From positions 1-64,000 of the forward strand of contig CAYJGW010000003.1 in the NCBI GenBank assembly GCA_964369425.1: a stretch of 64,000 nt of DNA. Reading direction: 5' to 3'. Below the pieces are notes generated by a model, which was given only the letters and a program-made list of their open reading frames with translations, was not told where the DNA came from and made no database searches. This document shows positions 33,992 to 43,095 of the stretch, piece by piece (within the stretch, counting starts at the first letter, position 1; every line of letters begins with the position of its first letter). Source of the stretch: CAUPWF01 sp964369425 (GTDB lineage Bacteria > Bacillota > Clostridia > Lachnospirales > Lachnospiraceae). The translations under genes were made by a program, and so were the position numbers.

Positions 33992-34912
33992 TTACATATT
34001 TAATTTTTCTGGGTATACTCCCTCGTCTAATAATTTCTTTATTGTATTGACTACAATTTCTTTATCTTGTATATAAGTTACCCCAAACCATTTATCATTC
34101 GAATGAAGGACTTTTACGTTCAGTTCGTCTTTCTCTACCATTTCTCCCACCAAAATAGGAAGTAAGTACTCTTTTGTTTCGTATTCATCTCTTACTCGTT
34201 CTAAAAATGAACAAAACCCATCTTGCAATATATTCATAAAACTTTTTGGAACAGCCCACATATTCATGGAAACAGGTGTTTCTTTTTGGTAAAATAGACG
34301 TTCACCATCTACTACCACCATTGCACCATCGCCTGATTTTTCGATATTTTTAGTCTCATCAATTTTAGTCAAGTAGTTGTTTTTATCCGTCTGGCACACT
34401 CCCCTTGTAACGCCACCATGGTCACTTAATGTATTACCAAGTTCAAATCCAACCATTGCAATTTCTTTTAGTGGACTTTCTGAGTCAAGCTTTGCTAGAT
34501 AATTATATGCTTCCTTATAGGCCTCTTTTCCATAATAATCATCAGCATTGATAATTAAAAACGGCTCTTTTACAATGTCTTTGCAGACTAAAATAGCCTG
34601 ACCTGTCCCCCAAGGTTTTTTTCTGTTTTTATATCTTTCATTGAAAGGTACTGGAATATCTAAAATCTCTTGAAATGCATAATCTACCTCTATCATTTTT
34701 GCAATACGGCTTCCTATCACTTCTTTAAAATCTTTTTCAATATCTTTTCGAATTACAAATACTACTTTATCAAATCCTGCTGCAATCGCATCGTATACAG
34801 AATAATCAACAATAATTTCACCATTAGGTCCAACTGGTTCTAACTGCTTAATTCCGCCTCCAAATCGACTTCCTATTCCTGCTGCCATAACTACCAATGT
34901 TGCTTTTCCCAT
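33992..34912 (-). CDS. Sugar-phosphate nucleotidyltransferase family protein
   Basis: The N-terminal signature LVVMAAGIGSRFGGGIKQLEPVG is of the nucleotidyltransferase family that makes NDP-sugars or CDP-alcohols from NTP. INADDYYGKEAY supplies the metal-binding Asp, and SMNMWAVPKS is typical of the bacterial subgroup found beside HPr genes. About 306 residues. The ATG at 34912 is 6 bases after GGAG; the ATG at 34915 is too close. It follows the HPr gene by 23 bases. Substrates cannot be assigned. A role in surface polysaccharide or teichoic acid precursors is plausible but inferred only from the family. Confidence 0.8.
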   Translation of the reverse strand: MGKATLVVMAAGIGSRFGGGIKQLEPVGPNGEIIVDYSVYDAIAAGFDKVVFVIRKDIEKDFKEVIGSRIAKMIEVDYAFQEILDIPVPFNERYKNRKKPWGTGQAILVCKDIVKEPFLIINADDYYGKEAYKEAYNYLAKLDSESPLKEIAMVGFELGNTLSDHGGVTRGVCQTDKNNYLTKIDETKNIEKSGDGAMVVVDGERLFYQKETPVSMNMWAVPKSFMNILQDGFCSFLERVRDEYETKEYLLPILVGEMVEKDELNVKVLHSNDKWFGVTYIQDKEIVVNTIKKLLDEGVYPEKLNM

Positions 34913-34938
34913 CATGAACTCCTCTTCCTATTTGTATT

Positions 34939-35202
34939 TTATTCTCCCAAACCACTTTCTATCAAATTCACAATTACTCTCATAGCTTCTTCTTCATCTT
35001 CACCGTTACAAGTCAACCTTATCTCTTCTCCACTCACAATACAAGCACCTAATACACTTAATACACTTTTTGCATTCGTTTCTCCATTCCGAATATGAAT
35101 CATAATTTCAGACTGAAACTGCGCTGCTGTTTTACATAGCAGTCCTGCTGGACGTAGGTGTAGACCTGTAGGATTTTTGATAATAACATTCTTTTCTACC
35201 AT
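34939..35202 (-). CDS. HPr family phosphocarrier protein
   Basis: An 87-residue protein of the phosphotransferase system. His15 in NPTGLHLRPAG is the phospho-relay site for enzyme I, and Ser46 in AKSVLSVLG is the site phosphorylated by HPr kinase in Firmicutes, so both regulatory and transport residues are kept. It is not next to ptsI here, but lies between cdaR and a nucleotidyltransferase gene, 9 bases after cdaR. It could be the main HPr or a second copy. Confidence 0.93.
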   Translation of the reverse strand: MVEKNVIIKNPTGLHLRPAGLLCKTAAQFQSEIMIHIRNGETNAKSVLSVLGACIVSGEEIRLTCNGEDEEEAMRVIVNLIESGLGE

Positions 35203-35211
35203 CTTTATCCC

Positions 35212-36453
35212 CTATTTATCTGTAAGCTGAATTTTCACAAAGACGGGATGTTGCAAACTCACGCCTTCTATGCTTGAAACTGTCACAGGCACTTCATAGC
35301 TTCCTGCTTCCGAAAAACTTTTCAAATCAATACTCAGCTTCATTTTTTCTAATGTAATACCTTGTAATGCTGCATCACTTCCTACAAATGTCAACATTAC
35401 CCCTTGTGTCTGATCATAACTCAAATTCAATTCTTCTGGATTGTTTAGTACTTCAACTGACTCAACTGGAACTTCAATGCTTCGAGTCCCTACTTGATCT
35501 ATTTGTACCGTTACCACCACTGAATTCAGAGTATCATCCACTAATTCTATATCTTCTGGTAAATACTTCGTGATGTCTACTACTTGCTCTACTTTTCCAA
35601 TTTTCCCTGTAATATCTACTGCACCACTCGGTATCGTTATACTAGTTAAAGCCTCTAAATCCTCCCGCTTTCCTACTAATGAAATCGTTGTTGGCTCCAC
35701 CTTAACTTCTGCAACTTTATACCCTTCTGGTGGTGTACCACCAATTGAAACCGCTAGTGGTATCTCTTTTGACTCTAAAACCTCCACCTGCACTTGCGGA
35801 TCTTTATCCAACTTTTGCGTCAACAAAGTAGAATCCAAAATTGTGTCATCATCCTCATATATAATGATTTCAGCTGGCAATATCACATCTTCTGCAACAT
35901 CAAAGATATCCACTTGTGCAACCACTCTGTCAATCTTTTCCACTAATGATTTTGGTCCACTAATTGTTATTGTCTCTGGATCTGCAACTAGTTCTCCTAA
36001 ACTATACCCTTCACGAGCCTGCCCTAACGCAATTGCAGTCACTGGAAACGTCTTACTCTCACTATCTTCAATAATCAACTCAAGATTACCAGGAGAAGTT
36101 GTCGCTTGGAATTCATCACTAGAAAGACCTTTAATCTCTACTGTAATCGGCACATACGATTGTAGTTGTATTTCCTTAAAATCAGCTGTAACTATGATAT
36201 CTTCTAACTCTATTTCATCTAACGCGGAACGGTTTGCCTCTATTCTAACCGTTGTTGTCAATGCCCCATTGGCCACTTGATATGTCTTTCCTAAATCAGT
36301 CACTACTTCTGGATTCACAATAGTAATAGGAACATTATTAAAAGACTCGACTACTACTGGATTAGCAATGTTATAGACGCCTATCCATATGAATATAGCT
36401 AAAATAAGGGCTACAATTTTAAGTTCGATATTATTTAACAGTTTACTCTTCAT
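35212..36453 (-). CDS. cdaR: YbbR-domain protein CdaR, regulator of diadenylate cyclase
   Basis: One N-terminal TM helix (about 12-30, IVALILAIFIWIGVYNI) is followed by four tandem YbbR domains of about 85-90 residues outside the membrane. YbbR features recur, for example PVTAIALGQAREGYSLGEL and PLAVSIGGTPPEGYKVAEV. It overlaps the end of cdaA by 11 bases, with GGGGGCGTTCAG before the ATG. In Bacillus and Listeria CdaR binds CdaA and modulates c-di-AMP synthesis. The usual third gene, glmM, is not next in line; HPr is. Confidence 0.93.
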   Translation of the reverse strand: MKSKLLNNIELKIVALILAIFIWIGVYNIANPVVVESFNNVPITIVNPEVVTDLGKTYQVANGALTTTVRIEANRSALDEIELEDIIVTADFKEIQLQSYVPITVEIKGLSSDEFQATTSPGNLELIIEDSESKTFPVTAIALGQAREGYSLGELVADPETITISGPKSLVEKIDRVVAQVDIFDVAEDVILPAEIIIYEDDDTILDSTLLTQKLDKDPQVQVEVLESKEIPLAVSIGGTPPEGYKVAEVKVEPTTISLVGKREDLEALTSITIPSGAVDITGKIGKVEQVVDITKYLPEDIELVDDTLNSVVVTVQIDQVGTRSIEVPVESVEVLNNPEELNLSYDQTQGVMLTFVGSDAALQGITLEKMKLSIDLKSFSEAGSYEVPVTVSSIEGVSLQHPVFVKIQLTDK

Positions 36454-37321
36454 CTGAACGCCCCCTTTTCAATCCCGCTAGGCCAAAAGAACGTTTCTTT
36501 GTCTCCACATGTAATTTACTTAAAGTCATCAACTCTTTTTTGAGTGCTACTTCTGTTATATTCAGACGTAATGCTCCTCTATACGCAATCGAAATATACC
36601 CTGTCTCCTCCGAAACGATAATTACAAGTGCATCACTATTTTCACTCATCCCTACAGCAGCTCTATGCCTAGTTCCTAGTTGCTTACTTAAGTTCATATT
36701 GTCTGACAGTGGTAAATAACAAGTCGCTGCCTTTATTCTATCTCCTCGTACAATCACTGCTCCATCATGTAGAGGGGTATTGTGTTCGAATATATTAACC
36801 AACACTTGTTTTGATAAAATACAATCCATCTCTATCCCTGTTTTGATATATTCCTCAAGTACAATATCTTGTTCTACTACAATCAACGCTCCAATCTTTA
36901 CTTTTCCCATCTCAAAGCATGCCGTCGTAATTGCATCTGTTGTGTGCCCTGAAAAACGCAAACTCTCTTTATTCTTATCAAATACAGAAATACTTCCAAA
37001 AAAGTTTTTATTTCCTAATTGTTCAAGGGCTCTTCTAAGTTCTGGTTGAAAAACAACAACTGCTCCAATCGCCAAGACACTAATTGATTCATTTACAATA
37101 AAGAGTATTGTCTGCATGTTGAAAATGGCTGCCATAAAGATAAATAGTGTAATGACAATAATTCCTCTTAAAAGCATCCAAGCTTTTGTATTTTTTATCC
37201 ACTTCATTAAGTGAAAAAGCAAATATGCAATTATTAACATTTCAACTATGTCTACAAAACTAATTCGTGGGAAATAACTCCAATCAACATACTCTTGTAA
37301 AAACAACTTTATAGATTCCAT
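36443..37321 (-). CDS. cdaA: Diadenylate cyclase CdaA
   Basis: Makes c-di-AMP from two ATP, controlling potassium and osmotic balance and cell wall state. Three TM helices (about 23-43, 50-68 and 74-92) precede the DAC domain, which carries the catalytic LHDGAVIVRG and GTRHRAAVGMSE motifs. A lysine/arginine-rich tail ends the 292-residue protein. It is encoded just before cdaR. Its upstream neighbours are two membrane proteins of unknown function. Confidence 0.95.
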   Translation of the reverse strand: MESIKLFLQEYVDWSYFPRISFVDIVEMLIIAYLLFHLMKWIKNTKAWMLLRGIIVITLFIFMAAIFNMQTILFIVNESISVLAIGAVVVFQPELRRALEQLGNKNFFGSISVFDKNKESLRFSGHTTDAITTACFEMGKVKIGALIVVEQDIVLEEYIKTGIEMDCILSKQVLVNIFEHNTPLHDGAVIVRGDRIKAATCYLPLSDNMNLSKQLGTRHRAAVGMSENSDALVIIVSEETGYISIAYRGALRLNITEVALKKELMTLSKLHVETKKRSFGLAGLKRGRSDEE

Positions 37322-37356
37322 TCCAACACCTCCTATCTTATACTAGTTTATCCACA

Positions 37357-38556
37357 TTATTTCTTCCCTATTACTCTCGTTTGTTGCATTTCTTCATTCT
37401 TTACTTTTGCACCACTCTTATTAGAGGAAACATTCGGTTTTTCATTGTTACTGTTTATTTTTTTTACTGTCTTTTGCTGCTTGGCAACACGAACCTTAGG
37501 AACAGCTTTCACATAATACACATACTCATCGTCTTCAAAATCAAGTATTTCTGTGCGATTATAATCCACTCCCAGGAATAAAATTTCTAGGCCTAGCCCT
37601 ATAATCAGTGCTAACAAATTTCCAATCAATAGTTCTGTCATTGGTATTGCCAAATCAAACATTATACTGCCAGAAATCACCACTACAAAATTCATAGCAA
37701 TTCCTGAAGCCACTGCTATTTTCCAACTGTGGGACATTCCTATTTTCTTAATTCCAAATACGATACATACTCCAAGCGCTAACATCGCAATCGCAACCCA
37801 GAGTTCTTTGTTCAGTGCAATTTGTTCTAAAAGTTCTGTAAATACTCCACCACTCTCCAAATCACTCAGTGTAGCTTCTGCTGCTGCTTGTGCTTCTTGA
37901 GCCACTTGCACTTCTACTGCTGCTGCTTCAGCTGACAATTGTGTCTCTTGAATCAATGCTGGATCTGCACCTTGTTCTGTCAATGCTTGTACTTCTGCAA
38001 CTAATGCATCATGCACCTCAAATTCTGCAGCTGTAGCTTCTTTTGCCTGTTCTACCTTATCCATAATACCTTCCATGTCATGGATAAACAAGAAGAAAAA
38101 GTATACTACTGCCCCCAAAATCAATGGTACTATTCCTGTAACAGAACCTACTAATCCGATTGCAATCGGCATGATGTATGGCACGCCCAACACAAAAGAA
38201 ACAGGTGTCAAAAGAAGAATACCTGCTCCTTTTGCTGTAAATCGAAAACAAAATACAAAGATAAGAAAAAACAAAACTGCTGTTAAAGCCATAAACAAAA
38301 TATGAAATGAGCTTAAATGTGCAAGTATTAATCCAGCGGCTAATAGCACAGTGATACTTAATGGGAAAAATGCAGCCAAAAGTGCCATTCCTATTACGAT
38401 AAATATATTATCTAATACAGCCATATAACCAATTGTGTCATTGACATAAGAAAATGCAATGATTCCTATAACAAATCGAAACACCATATCAATCCATCTT
38501 GACCATTTAGAATACAATCCCATCATCTGTTCTTTTATAATGTATATATTACTCAT
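37357..38556 (-). CDS. Polytopic membrane protein with long Ala/Glu-rich coiled-coil insert, unknown function
   Basis: I do not recognise a named family. The 399 residues contain about eight hydrophobic helices in two blocks (about 24-158 and 252-332). Between them is a hydrophilic, Ala/Glu/Gln-rich coiled-coil-like segment at about 159-250 (MDKVEQAKEATAAEFEV and AEAAAVEVQVAQEAQAAAEA). A basic, low-complexity C-terminal tail follows from about 355. The outline resembles permease-like proteins but no ATPase partner is encoded. AAAGGAGAATAAGA precedes the ATG. It overlaps the small membrane gene upstream by 8 bases and lies 35 bases before cdaA, so it may be co-expressed with c-di-AMP synthesis. 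Confidence 0.65.
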   Translation of the reverse strand: MSNIYIIKEQMMGLYSKWSRWIDMVFRFVIGIIAFSYVNDTIGYMAVLDNIFIVIGMALLAAFFPLSITVLLAAGLILAHLSSFHILFMALTAVLFFLIFVFCFRFTAKGAGILLLTPVSFVLGVPYIMPIAIGLVGSVTGIVPLILGAVVYFFFLFIHDMEGIMDKVEQAKEATAAEFEVHDALVAEVQALTEQGADPALIQETQLSAEAAAVEVQVAQEAQAAAEATLSDLESGGVFTELLEQIALNKELWVAIAMLALGVCIVFGIKKIGMSHSWKIAVASGIAMNFVVVISGSIMFDLAIPMTELLIGNLLALIIGLGLEILFLGVDYNRTEILDFEDDEYVYYVKAVPKVRVAKQQKTVKKINSNNEKPNVSSNKSGAKVKNEEMQQTRVIGKK

Positions 38557-38950
38557 TCTTATTCTCCTTTTTGTATGCTCGAACTAATTCATTTAATCCT
38601 TGATAATATTTCTTCGCCTCTTTTTTTGCGTAATTATACTTATTCAAAAAATACGTTCCCGATATTATTCCACCTATCGCCCAACACAAAAGTAATCCAC
38701 CAAAGAACATTACCATTAAAGTTGATATCCGCTCCTCGTTAATCCCTATCATAACGGTTTCTAAATTTAGTAAAATAAATCCACCAGCTACTATAACATA
38801 CCCAACGGTCATCCACAATAAACTAATTATCACATTAAGACTTACATAATCTAGTCTGTAATAATCTGCTATCTGGATGTTTTTTTTCTTTTCACCCTTT
38901 TCATACCTAGCTAATTTTATCATAGCTTTTATCCGATCTTCATTCAGCAT
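38549..38950 (-). CDS. Small two-TM membrane protein, unknown function
   Basis: About 133 residues: a basic N-terminal cytoplasmic helix (MLNEDRIKAMIKLARYEKGE), two TM helices (about 42-62 and 79-101) and a Lys-rich C-terminus with YNYAKKEAKKYYQGL. No family recognised. The ATG at 38950 has AGAGGTGATAGAT upstream and is preferred over the one at 38968. It overlaps the next gene by 8 bases. The pair may form one membrane complex. Confidence 0.62.
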   Translation of the reverse strand: MLNEDRIKAMIKLARYEKGEKKKNIQIADYYRLDYVSLNVIISLLWMTVGYVIVAGGFILLNLETVMIGINEERISTLMVMFFGGLLLCWAIGGIISGTYFLNKYNYAKKEAKKYYQGLNELVRAYKKENKNE

Positions 38951-39007
38951 ATCTATCACCTCTGTCATTTTCTCTTATTGCTACACTCTTTTCAGTATAT
39001 CATATTT

Positions 39008-39760
39008 TCAGAACCCTTGTCCAATACTTATAGTTAGGAAGTATACATTCTCCACTCCATTGTTCACCAAAACTTTTGACACTTCATTTATAGTGGCTCC
39101 AGTCGTATAGATATCATCTATTATCAGTATATTTTGAGGTATCTTTCTTTTTGTCTCATTCATTTCAAAAGCATTCACCAAATTCAAAGACCGTTTTTTA
39201 TTGTCTAGCACCTTTTGTATCCTTGTATTCTTCTTCCTTATAACCAAATCTTGACATACTTCTAGCTCTATCTTTAAGTGTTTCACCATCTCTGTAGCCA
39301 ATAATAGTGATTGATTATACCCTCTTGCTTTTTTTCTTTTTTTATGTATTGGAACTGGCATTACGCAATCTATCTTCCAATCCACAATTTCTTTTTGAAA
39401 TGTATCTGCTAGTACTCTTCCATATTCCTTTGCATAGATTCTTCTGTTTTTATATTTAAATCTATAGATAGAGTCCTTGATTTCGCCTTGATGCACCCAT
39501 AAGCTTTTCCCTCTCCGAAAGGCTTTTGGGCTTTCATTGCAATCTTTGCAATACATCTGGGTAGGTTCTTCTATGGGCTTTCCACATTTCATACATCTTG
39601 GTTCCCCTATAATCAAATACTTTTGTTTGCACCTCAAGCAAATCCCTATTTTACTATAGGAATTGCAAATGATACATCGATTTGGATACAACAATTCAAG
39701 AAGTATGTTCCATAAACTCTTGAATACGTTCGTTAAGACTTGTATATCGTTTTTGTTCAT
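39008..39760 (-). CDS. ComF family phosphoribosyltransferase-like protein
   Basis: ComF proteins are linked to DNA uptake and recombination in Firmicutes. Two zinc-finger pairs stand at the N-terminus (PNRCIIC with CLRC, and CMKCGK with CKDC). The C-terminal PRTase fold has ILIIDDIYTTGAT and ARGYNQSLLLA. Its 250 residues are full length. The start overlaps the recD2 end by 65 bases; no ribosome site is visible, so translation may be coupled to recD2. No other competence gene is in the window. Confidence 0.88.
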   Translation of the reverse strand: MNKNDIQVLTNVFKSLWNILLELLYPNRCIICNSYSKIGICLRCKQKYLIIGEPRCMKCGKPIEEPTQMYCKDCNESPKAFRRGKSLWVHQGEIKDSIYRFKYKNRRIYAKEYGRVLADTFQKEIVDWKIDCVMPVPIHKKRKKARGYNQSLLLATEMVKHLKIELEVCQDLVIRKKNTRIQKVLDNKKRSLNLVNAFEMNETKRKIPQNILIIDDIYTTGATINEVSKVLVNNGVENVYFLTISIGQGF

Positions 39761-41915
39761 GATTGTTCTGAATCATTTCTTGGAATACATTCATGTCACC
39801 AACAAGCGTCACACACTTTTTCGCTCGAGTGACTGCCGTATATAAAAGATTTCGGTTATACAGCATTCTTGGTCCTTGCAATAGCGGAATTACAATAGCT
39901 GGATACTCACTACCTTGTGATTTATGAATCGTAATTGCATATGCATGCTCCAATTCATCTAGTATTTTATAAGGATATTTCACTACTTTCTCTTCATCAT
40001 ACGTTACAACTACTACTTCTTCATATTCATTTATCTCGGTGATTCTTCCGGTATCGCCGTTAAAAACTCCCAACCCTTTATCAACCACTAACCCAAATTT
40101 GGTAGCGACTTCCCACTCCAGTTGATAGTTATTCTTCACTTGCATGACTTTATCACCCACTCGAAATAAGCGTTCACCGTACTCCTTTTCCAACTTGTCT
40201 TTGCTTTTTGGATTCAGATATTCTTGTAATATTTTATTCAGTCTTTCTACGCCTAATAACCCTTTTCTTGTTGGGGTTAACACTTGAATATCATTTGCCT
40301 CTGATTCCACGTATTTTGGAAGTTTATCTCTGATTAATTGTATCATAATTCCAATAATTGTGTTAGGATCATTTCTTTGCAAAAAGAAAAAATCCTTACT
40401 TTTATTGTCTGCAATCACTTCTTCACCTTGATTAATCTTATGTGCATTGATAACAATATCACTCTCGCTAGCTTGTCTAAATATTTTTGTAAGTTCCACC
40501 ACTGGAATTTGCTTGGAATCAATGATATCTTTAAGCACACTTCCTGGACCCACACTTGGAAGTTGGTTTCGATCACCTACAAGGACTAATCGCGTACCTG
40601 GTACAATTGCCATTAACAATGCATGCATAAGTGGTAAATCAACCATCGACATTTCATCGATAATAATGACATCTGTTTCTAATGGATTCGTAACATTTCT
40701 TTGAAACATGCCACTGTTTTCATCATCGGGATTACCATTTACTTCTAGTAATCTATGAATCGTTCTCGCTTCATATCCTGTGGTTTCTGTCATTCTTTTA
40801 GCTGCTCTACCAGTTGGTGCAGCTAGACATATATCCAATCCTTCTTGCTCAAAAAAATGAATCATTGCATTGATTGTAGTCGTCTTTCCAGTTCCAGGTC
40901 CTCCTGTCACTACTAATAGTCCATTTTGAATTGCTTCCACAACTGCCAACCTTTGCTTTTCATCTAATGATTGTTCGAGAGTTTTTTCTATTTGATAAAT
41001 TCTTTTTTCAATCACTACATTTGCCACTTCATTCTTTATATCTAGTTCATGAAGCAGTTTTGCTGTATTTAATTCTATGTGATAGAAGGACGATGGATAT
41101 ACTCTTTTGTCCCATTCTTCCTCTTTAATAATGACTTTTCGCTCGATTGATAAATCCGAAATATATTTTTCCATATCTTGAATCTCAACTTGAAGTAATA
41201 CAGAGGATCTTGTCAAAAGAGTAGATTGGGGAAGAAAAACATGCCCTTCCATGGATGCTTGTGTTAGTGTGTAAAAAATACCACTTCGTATTCGAAAATC
41301 TGAGTCTGTATGAATTCCAACTTTCGATGCAATTTCATCAGCGGTTTTAAATCCAACTCCTGGAACGTGATCTGCTATTTGATAGGGATTTTCTTCCACA
41401 ACGCGATAAATATCTTGTCCATAATGTTGGTATATCCTTGCTGCTAATTTTGTAGACACACCATATTTCTGTAAAAATATCATAGCTTTTCGCAGCCCTT
41501 TTTTCTCTTCCATTTGGGCACTAATTTCTCGTGCCATTCTTTCACTTATCCCTTTAATCTCAGCCAAGCGCTCTGGCTGCTTTTCAATAATGTTGAAAGT
41601 ATCACCTTTGAACTTCTTGATTATTTTTTGTGCCAATTTTGGCCCCACACCTTTTAATGCTCCTGATGCCAGATATCGCTCCATTGATACAGCATCTTCT
41701 GGTTCTTTAATTTCATGCTCTTCTACTTTAAATTGACTACCATAGGTAGCGTGTGTCGTGTATTCTCCTTTTACAACAATAGGATCTCCTTCGTTTATAA
41801 AAGAAAAACTTCCTACACATGTTACTTCCCCGTCGTCATTATTCAATTGAAATACGGTATATCCGTTTTCTCCATTTCTATATACAATATGCTCCACATA
41901 TCCTGTAATCGTCAT
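39696..41915 (-). CDS. recD2: RecD2-type ATP-dependent DNA helicase
   Basis: A superfamily 1B 5'-3' helicase that works without RecBC in Firmicutes. The N-terminal OB-like region (MTITGYVEHIVYRNGENGYT) is followed by helix-hairpin-helix repeats (LASGALKGVGPKLAQKIIKK and IAEIPGV-type turns). The helicase core has Walker A VTGGPGTGKTTT, Walker B DVIIIDEMSMVD and VELTKIFRQ, and the late motif AITIHKSQGSEYPAIVIP. Length 739. GAAGAGGAATACAA precedes the ATG. It follows mreB by 58 bases with a small hairpin between, and comF overlaps its end. Confidence 0.93.
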   Translation of the reverse strand: MTITGYVEHIVYRNGENGYTVFQLNNDDGEVTCVGSFSFINEGDPIVVKGEYTTHATYGSQFKVEEHEIKEPEDAVSMERYLASGALKGVGPKLAQKIIKKFKGDTFNIIEKQPERLAEIKGISERMAREISAQMEEKKGLRKAMIFLQKYGVSTKLAARIYQHYGQDIYRVVEENPYQIADHVPGVGFKTADEIASKVGIHTDSDFRIRSGIFYTLTQASMEGHVFLPQSTLLTRSSVLLQVEIQDMEKYISDLSIERKVIIKEEEWDKRVYPSSFYHIELNTAKLLHELDIKNEVANVVIEKRIYQIEKTLEQSLDEKQRLAVVEAIQNGLLVVTGGPGTGKTTTINAMIHFFEQEGLDICLAAPTGRAAKRMTETTGYEARTIHRLLEVNGNPDDENSGMFQRNVTNPLETDVIIIDEMSMVDLPLMHALLMAIVPGTRLVLVGDRNQLPSVGPGSVLKDIIDSKQIPVVELTKIFRQASESDIVINAHKINQGEEVIADNKSKDFFFLQRNDPNTIIGIMIQLIRDKLPKYVESEANDIQVLTPTRKGLLGVERLNKILQEYLNPKSKDKLEKEYGERLFRVGDKVMQVKNNYQLEWEVATKFGLVVDKGLGVFNGDTGRITEINEYEEVVVVTYDEEKVVKYPYKILDELEHAYAITIHKSQGSEYPAIVIPLLQGPRMLYNRNLLYTAVTRAKKCVTLVGDMNVFQEMIQNNHEQKRYTSLNERIQEFMEHTS

Positions 41916-41940
41916 TTGTATTCCTCTTCACAACGCATCA

Positions 41941-41964
41941 AAGAGCGGTATTTCTCCGCCCTCT
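41941..41964 (-). other. Stem-loop between mreB and recD2
   Basis: AGAG(G)GCGG pairs with CCGCTCTT around a 7-base loop on the minus strand, with one bulged base. No T-run follows, so it may be a weak terminator or RNA-stabilising stem. Confidence 0.4.
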
Positions 41965-41973
41965 ACGCAATTT

Positions 41974-42963
41974 TTATATGCTTTTGTTCTCACTTAAAAA
42001 TTCAATGTATTGACCAGTACCAATTGCCACTACCTTCATCGGTTCTTCTGCTGTCATTGTATTGATTCCTGTTCGTTCCTCAATCATCTCTTCTAGCCCG
42101 CGAAGCATGGCTCCTCCACCGGTTAGTACAATACCTCTTTCTAAGATATCTGCTGACAACTCTGGTGGAGTCTGCTCTAAAACTGCAATTACAGCCTCTA
42201 CAATATGTCCTGTAATCTCTCTTAGAGCCTCTTCTGTCTCAACAGAAGAAACAGTAACAGTTTTTGGCAATCCCGTAACCAAATTCCGTCCCCTTACTTC
42301 CATCGTCTCTATCTCTGGCAAAGGATACGTAGTCCCTATTTTTATCTTAATATCTTCTGCTGTTCTTTCTCCAATCAATAGATTGTGCTTTTTTCTCATA
42401 AAGCGAACAATCGCTTCATCAAAATCATCACCAGCCACTTTAAGGGATGTATTAACCACTGTCCCTCCTAATGAAATAACTGCTATATCAGCAGTTCCTC
42501 CACCTATATCTACAATCATATTGCCGCATGGCTTTGCTATGTCAATTCCTGCACCTATAGCTGCTGCAACCGGTTCTTCTATAAGGCGCACTTCTCTGGC
42601 ACCTGCTGCGTAAGTAGCCTGCTCCACTGCATTTTTTTCAACTTCTGTCACACCTGAAGGCACACAAATACTGATTCTAGGCTTCTTAAAGGTTCTTCTA
42701 CCAATCGCCTTTTGCACAAAATATTTAATCATCTTTTCTGTCACTGTATAATCAGATATCACCCCTTGACGAAGAGGTCTCACTGCCACAATATTTCCTG
42801 GTGTTCTACCAAGCATCAACCTTGCTTCTTCCCCTATAGCCTTTACTGTATTACTATCTCTATCGTATGCAACCACTGAGGGTTCTTTTAAAACTACACC
42901 TTTTCCCTTTACGTATACAAGAACACTAGCTGTTCCTAAATCTATCCCAATATCTGCCGACAT
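41974..42963 (-). CDS. mreB: MreB/Mbl-type rod-shape actin homologue
   Basis: A bacterial actin that directs lateral wall synthesis. Nucleotide-site motifs are IGIDLGTASVLVY (phosphate 1), VDIGGGTADIAVISLGG (phosphate 2) and VLTGGGAMLRGLEEMI (adenosine), with RLIEEPVAAAIGAGI. 329 residues. GGGAGG is 7 bases before the ATG at 42963; an ATG two codons earlier lies too near it. No mreC/mreD follow, which points to the Mbl or MreBH paralogue class, though this cannot be decided by eye. Confidence 0.92.
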   Translation of the reverse strand: MSADIGIDLGTASVLVYVKGKGVVLKEPSVVAYDRDSNTVKAIGEEARLMLGRTPGNIVAVRPLRQGVISDYTVTEKMIKYFVQKAIGRRTFKKPRISICVPSGVTEVEKNAVEQATYAAGAREVRLIEEPVAAAIGAGIDIAKPCGNMIVDIGGGTADIAVISLGGTVVNTSLKVAGDDFDEAIVRFMRKKHNLLIGERTAEDIKIKIGTTYPLPEIETMEVRGRNLVTGLPKTVTVSSVETEEALREITGHIVEAVIAVLEQTPPELSADILERGIVLTGGGAMLRGLEEMIEERTGINTMTAEEPMKVVAIGTGQYIEFLSENKSI

Positions 42964-43040
42964 TACCATTCCTCCCAGATTTGCTATTCTCCCCTTTTAT
43001 CACTACTGGCACTCCATTCTTCTTGGAGAGCATTACATGT

Positions 43041-43069
43041 ATTATAATAGACTTTATCGTAAATGAAAA
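43041..43069 (-). promoter_or_regulatory. mreB promoter
   Basis: TATAAT (43041-43046) with TTTTCA (43064-43069) at a 17-base spacer, about 75 bases upstream of mreB. A CTCCA/TGGAG hairpin lies in the leader. Confidence 0.6.
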
Positions 43070-43095
43070 GGTCTTTCTTTTATTTTATAGGTTTT

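Noticed and set aside
39696..39760. Frameshift or misassembly joining recD2 and comF
   Set aside because: Both proteins have complete ends and all motifs; a 65-base overlap in different frames is unusual but plausible with coupled translation.
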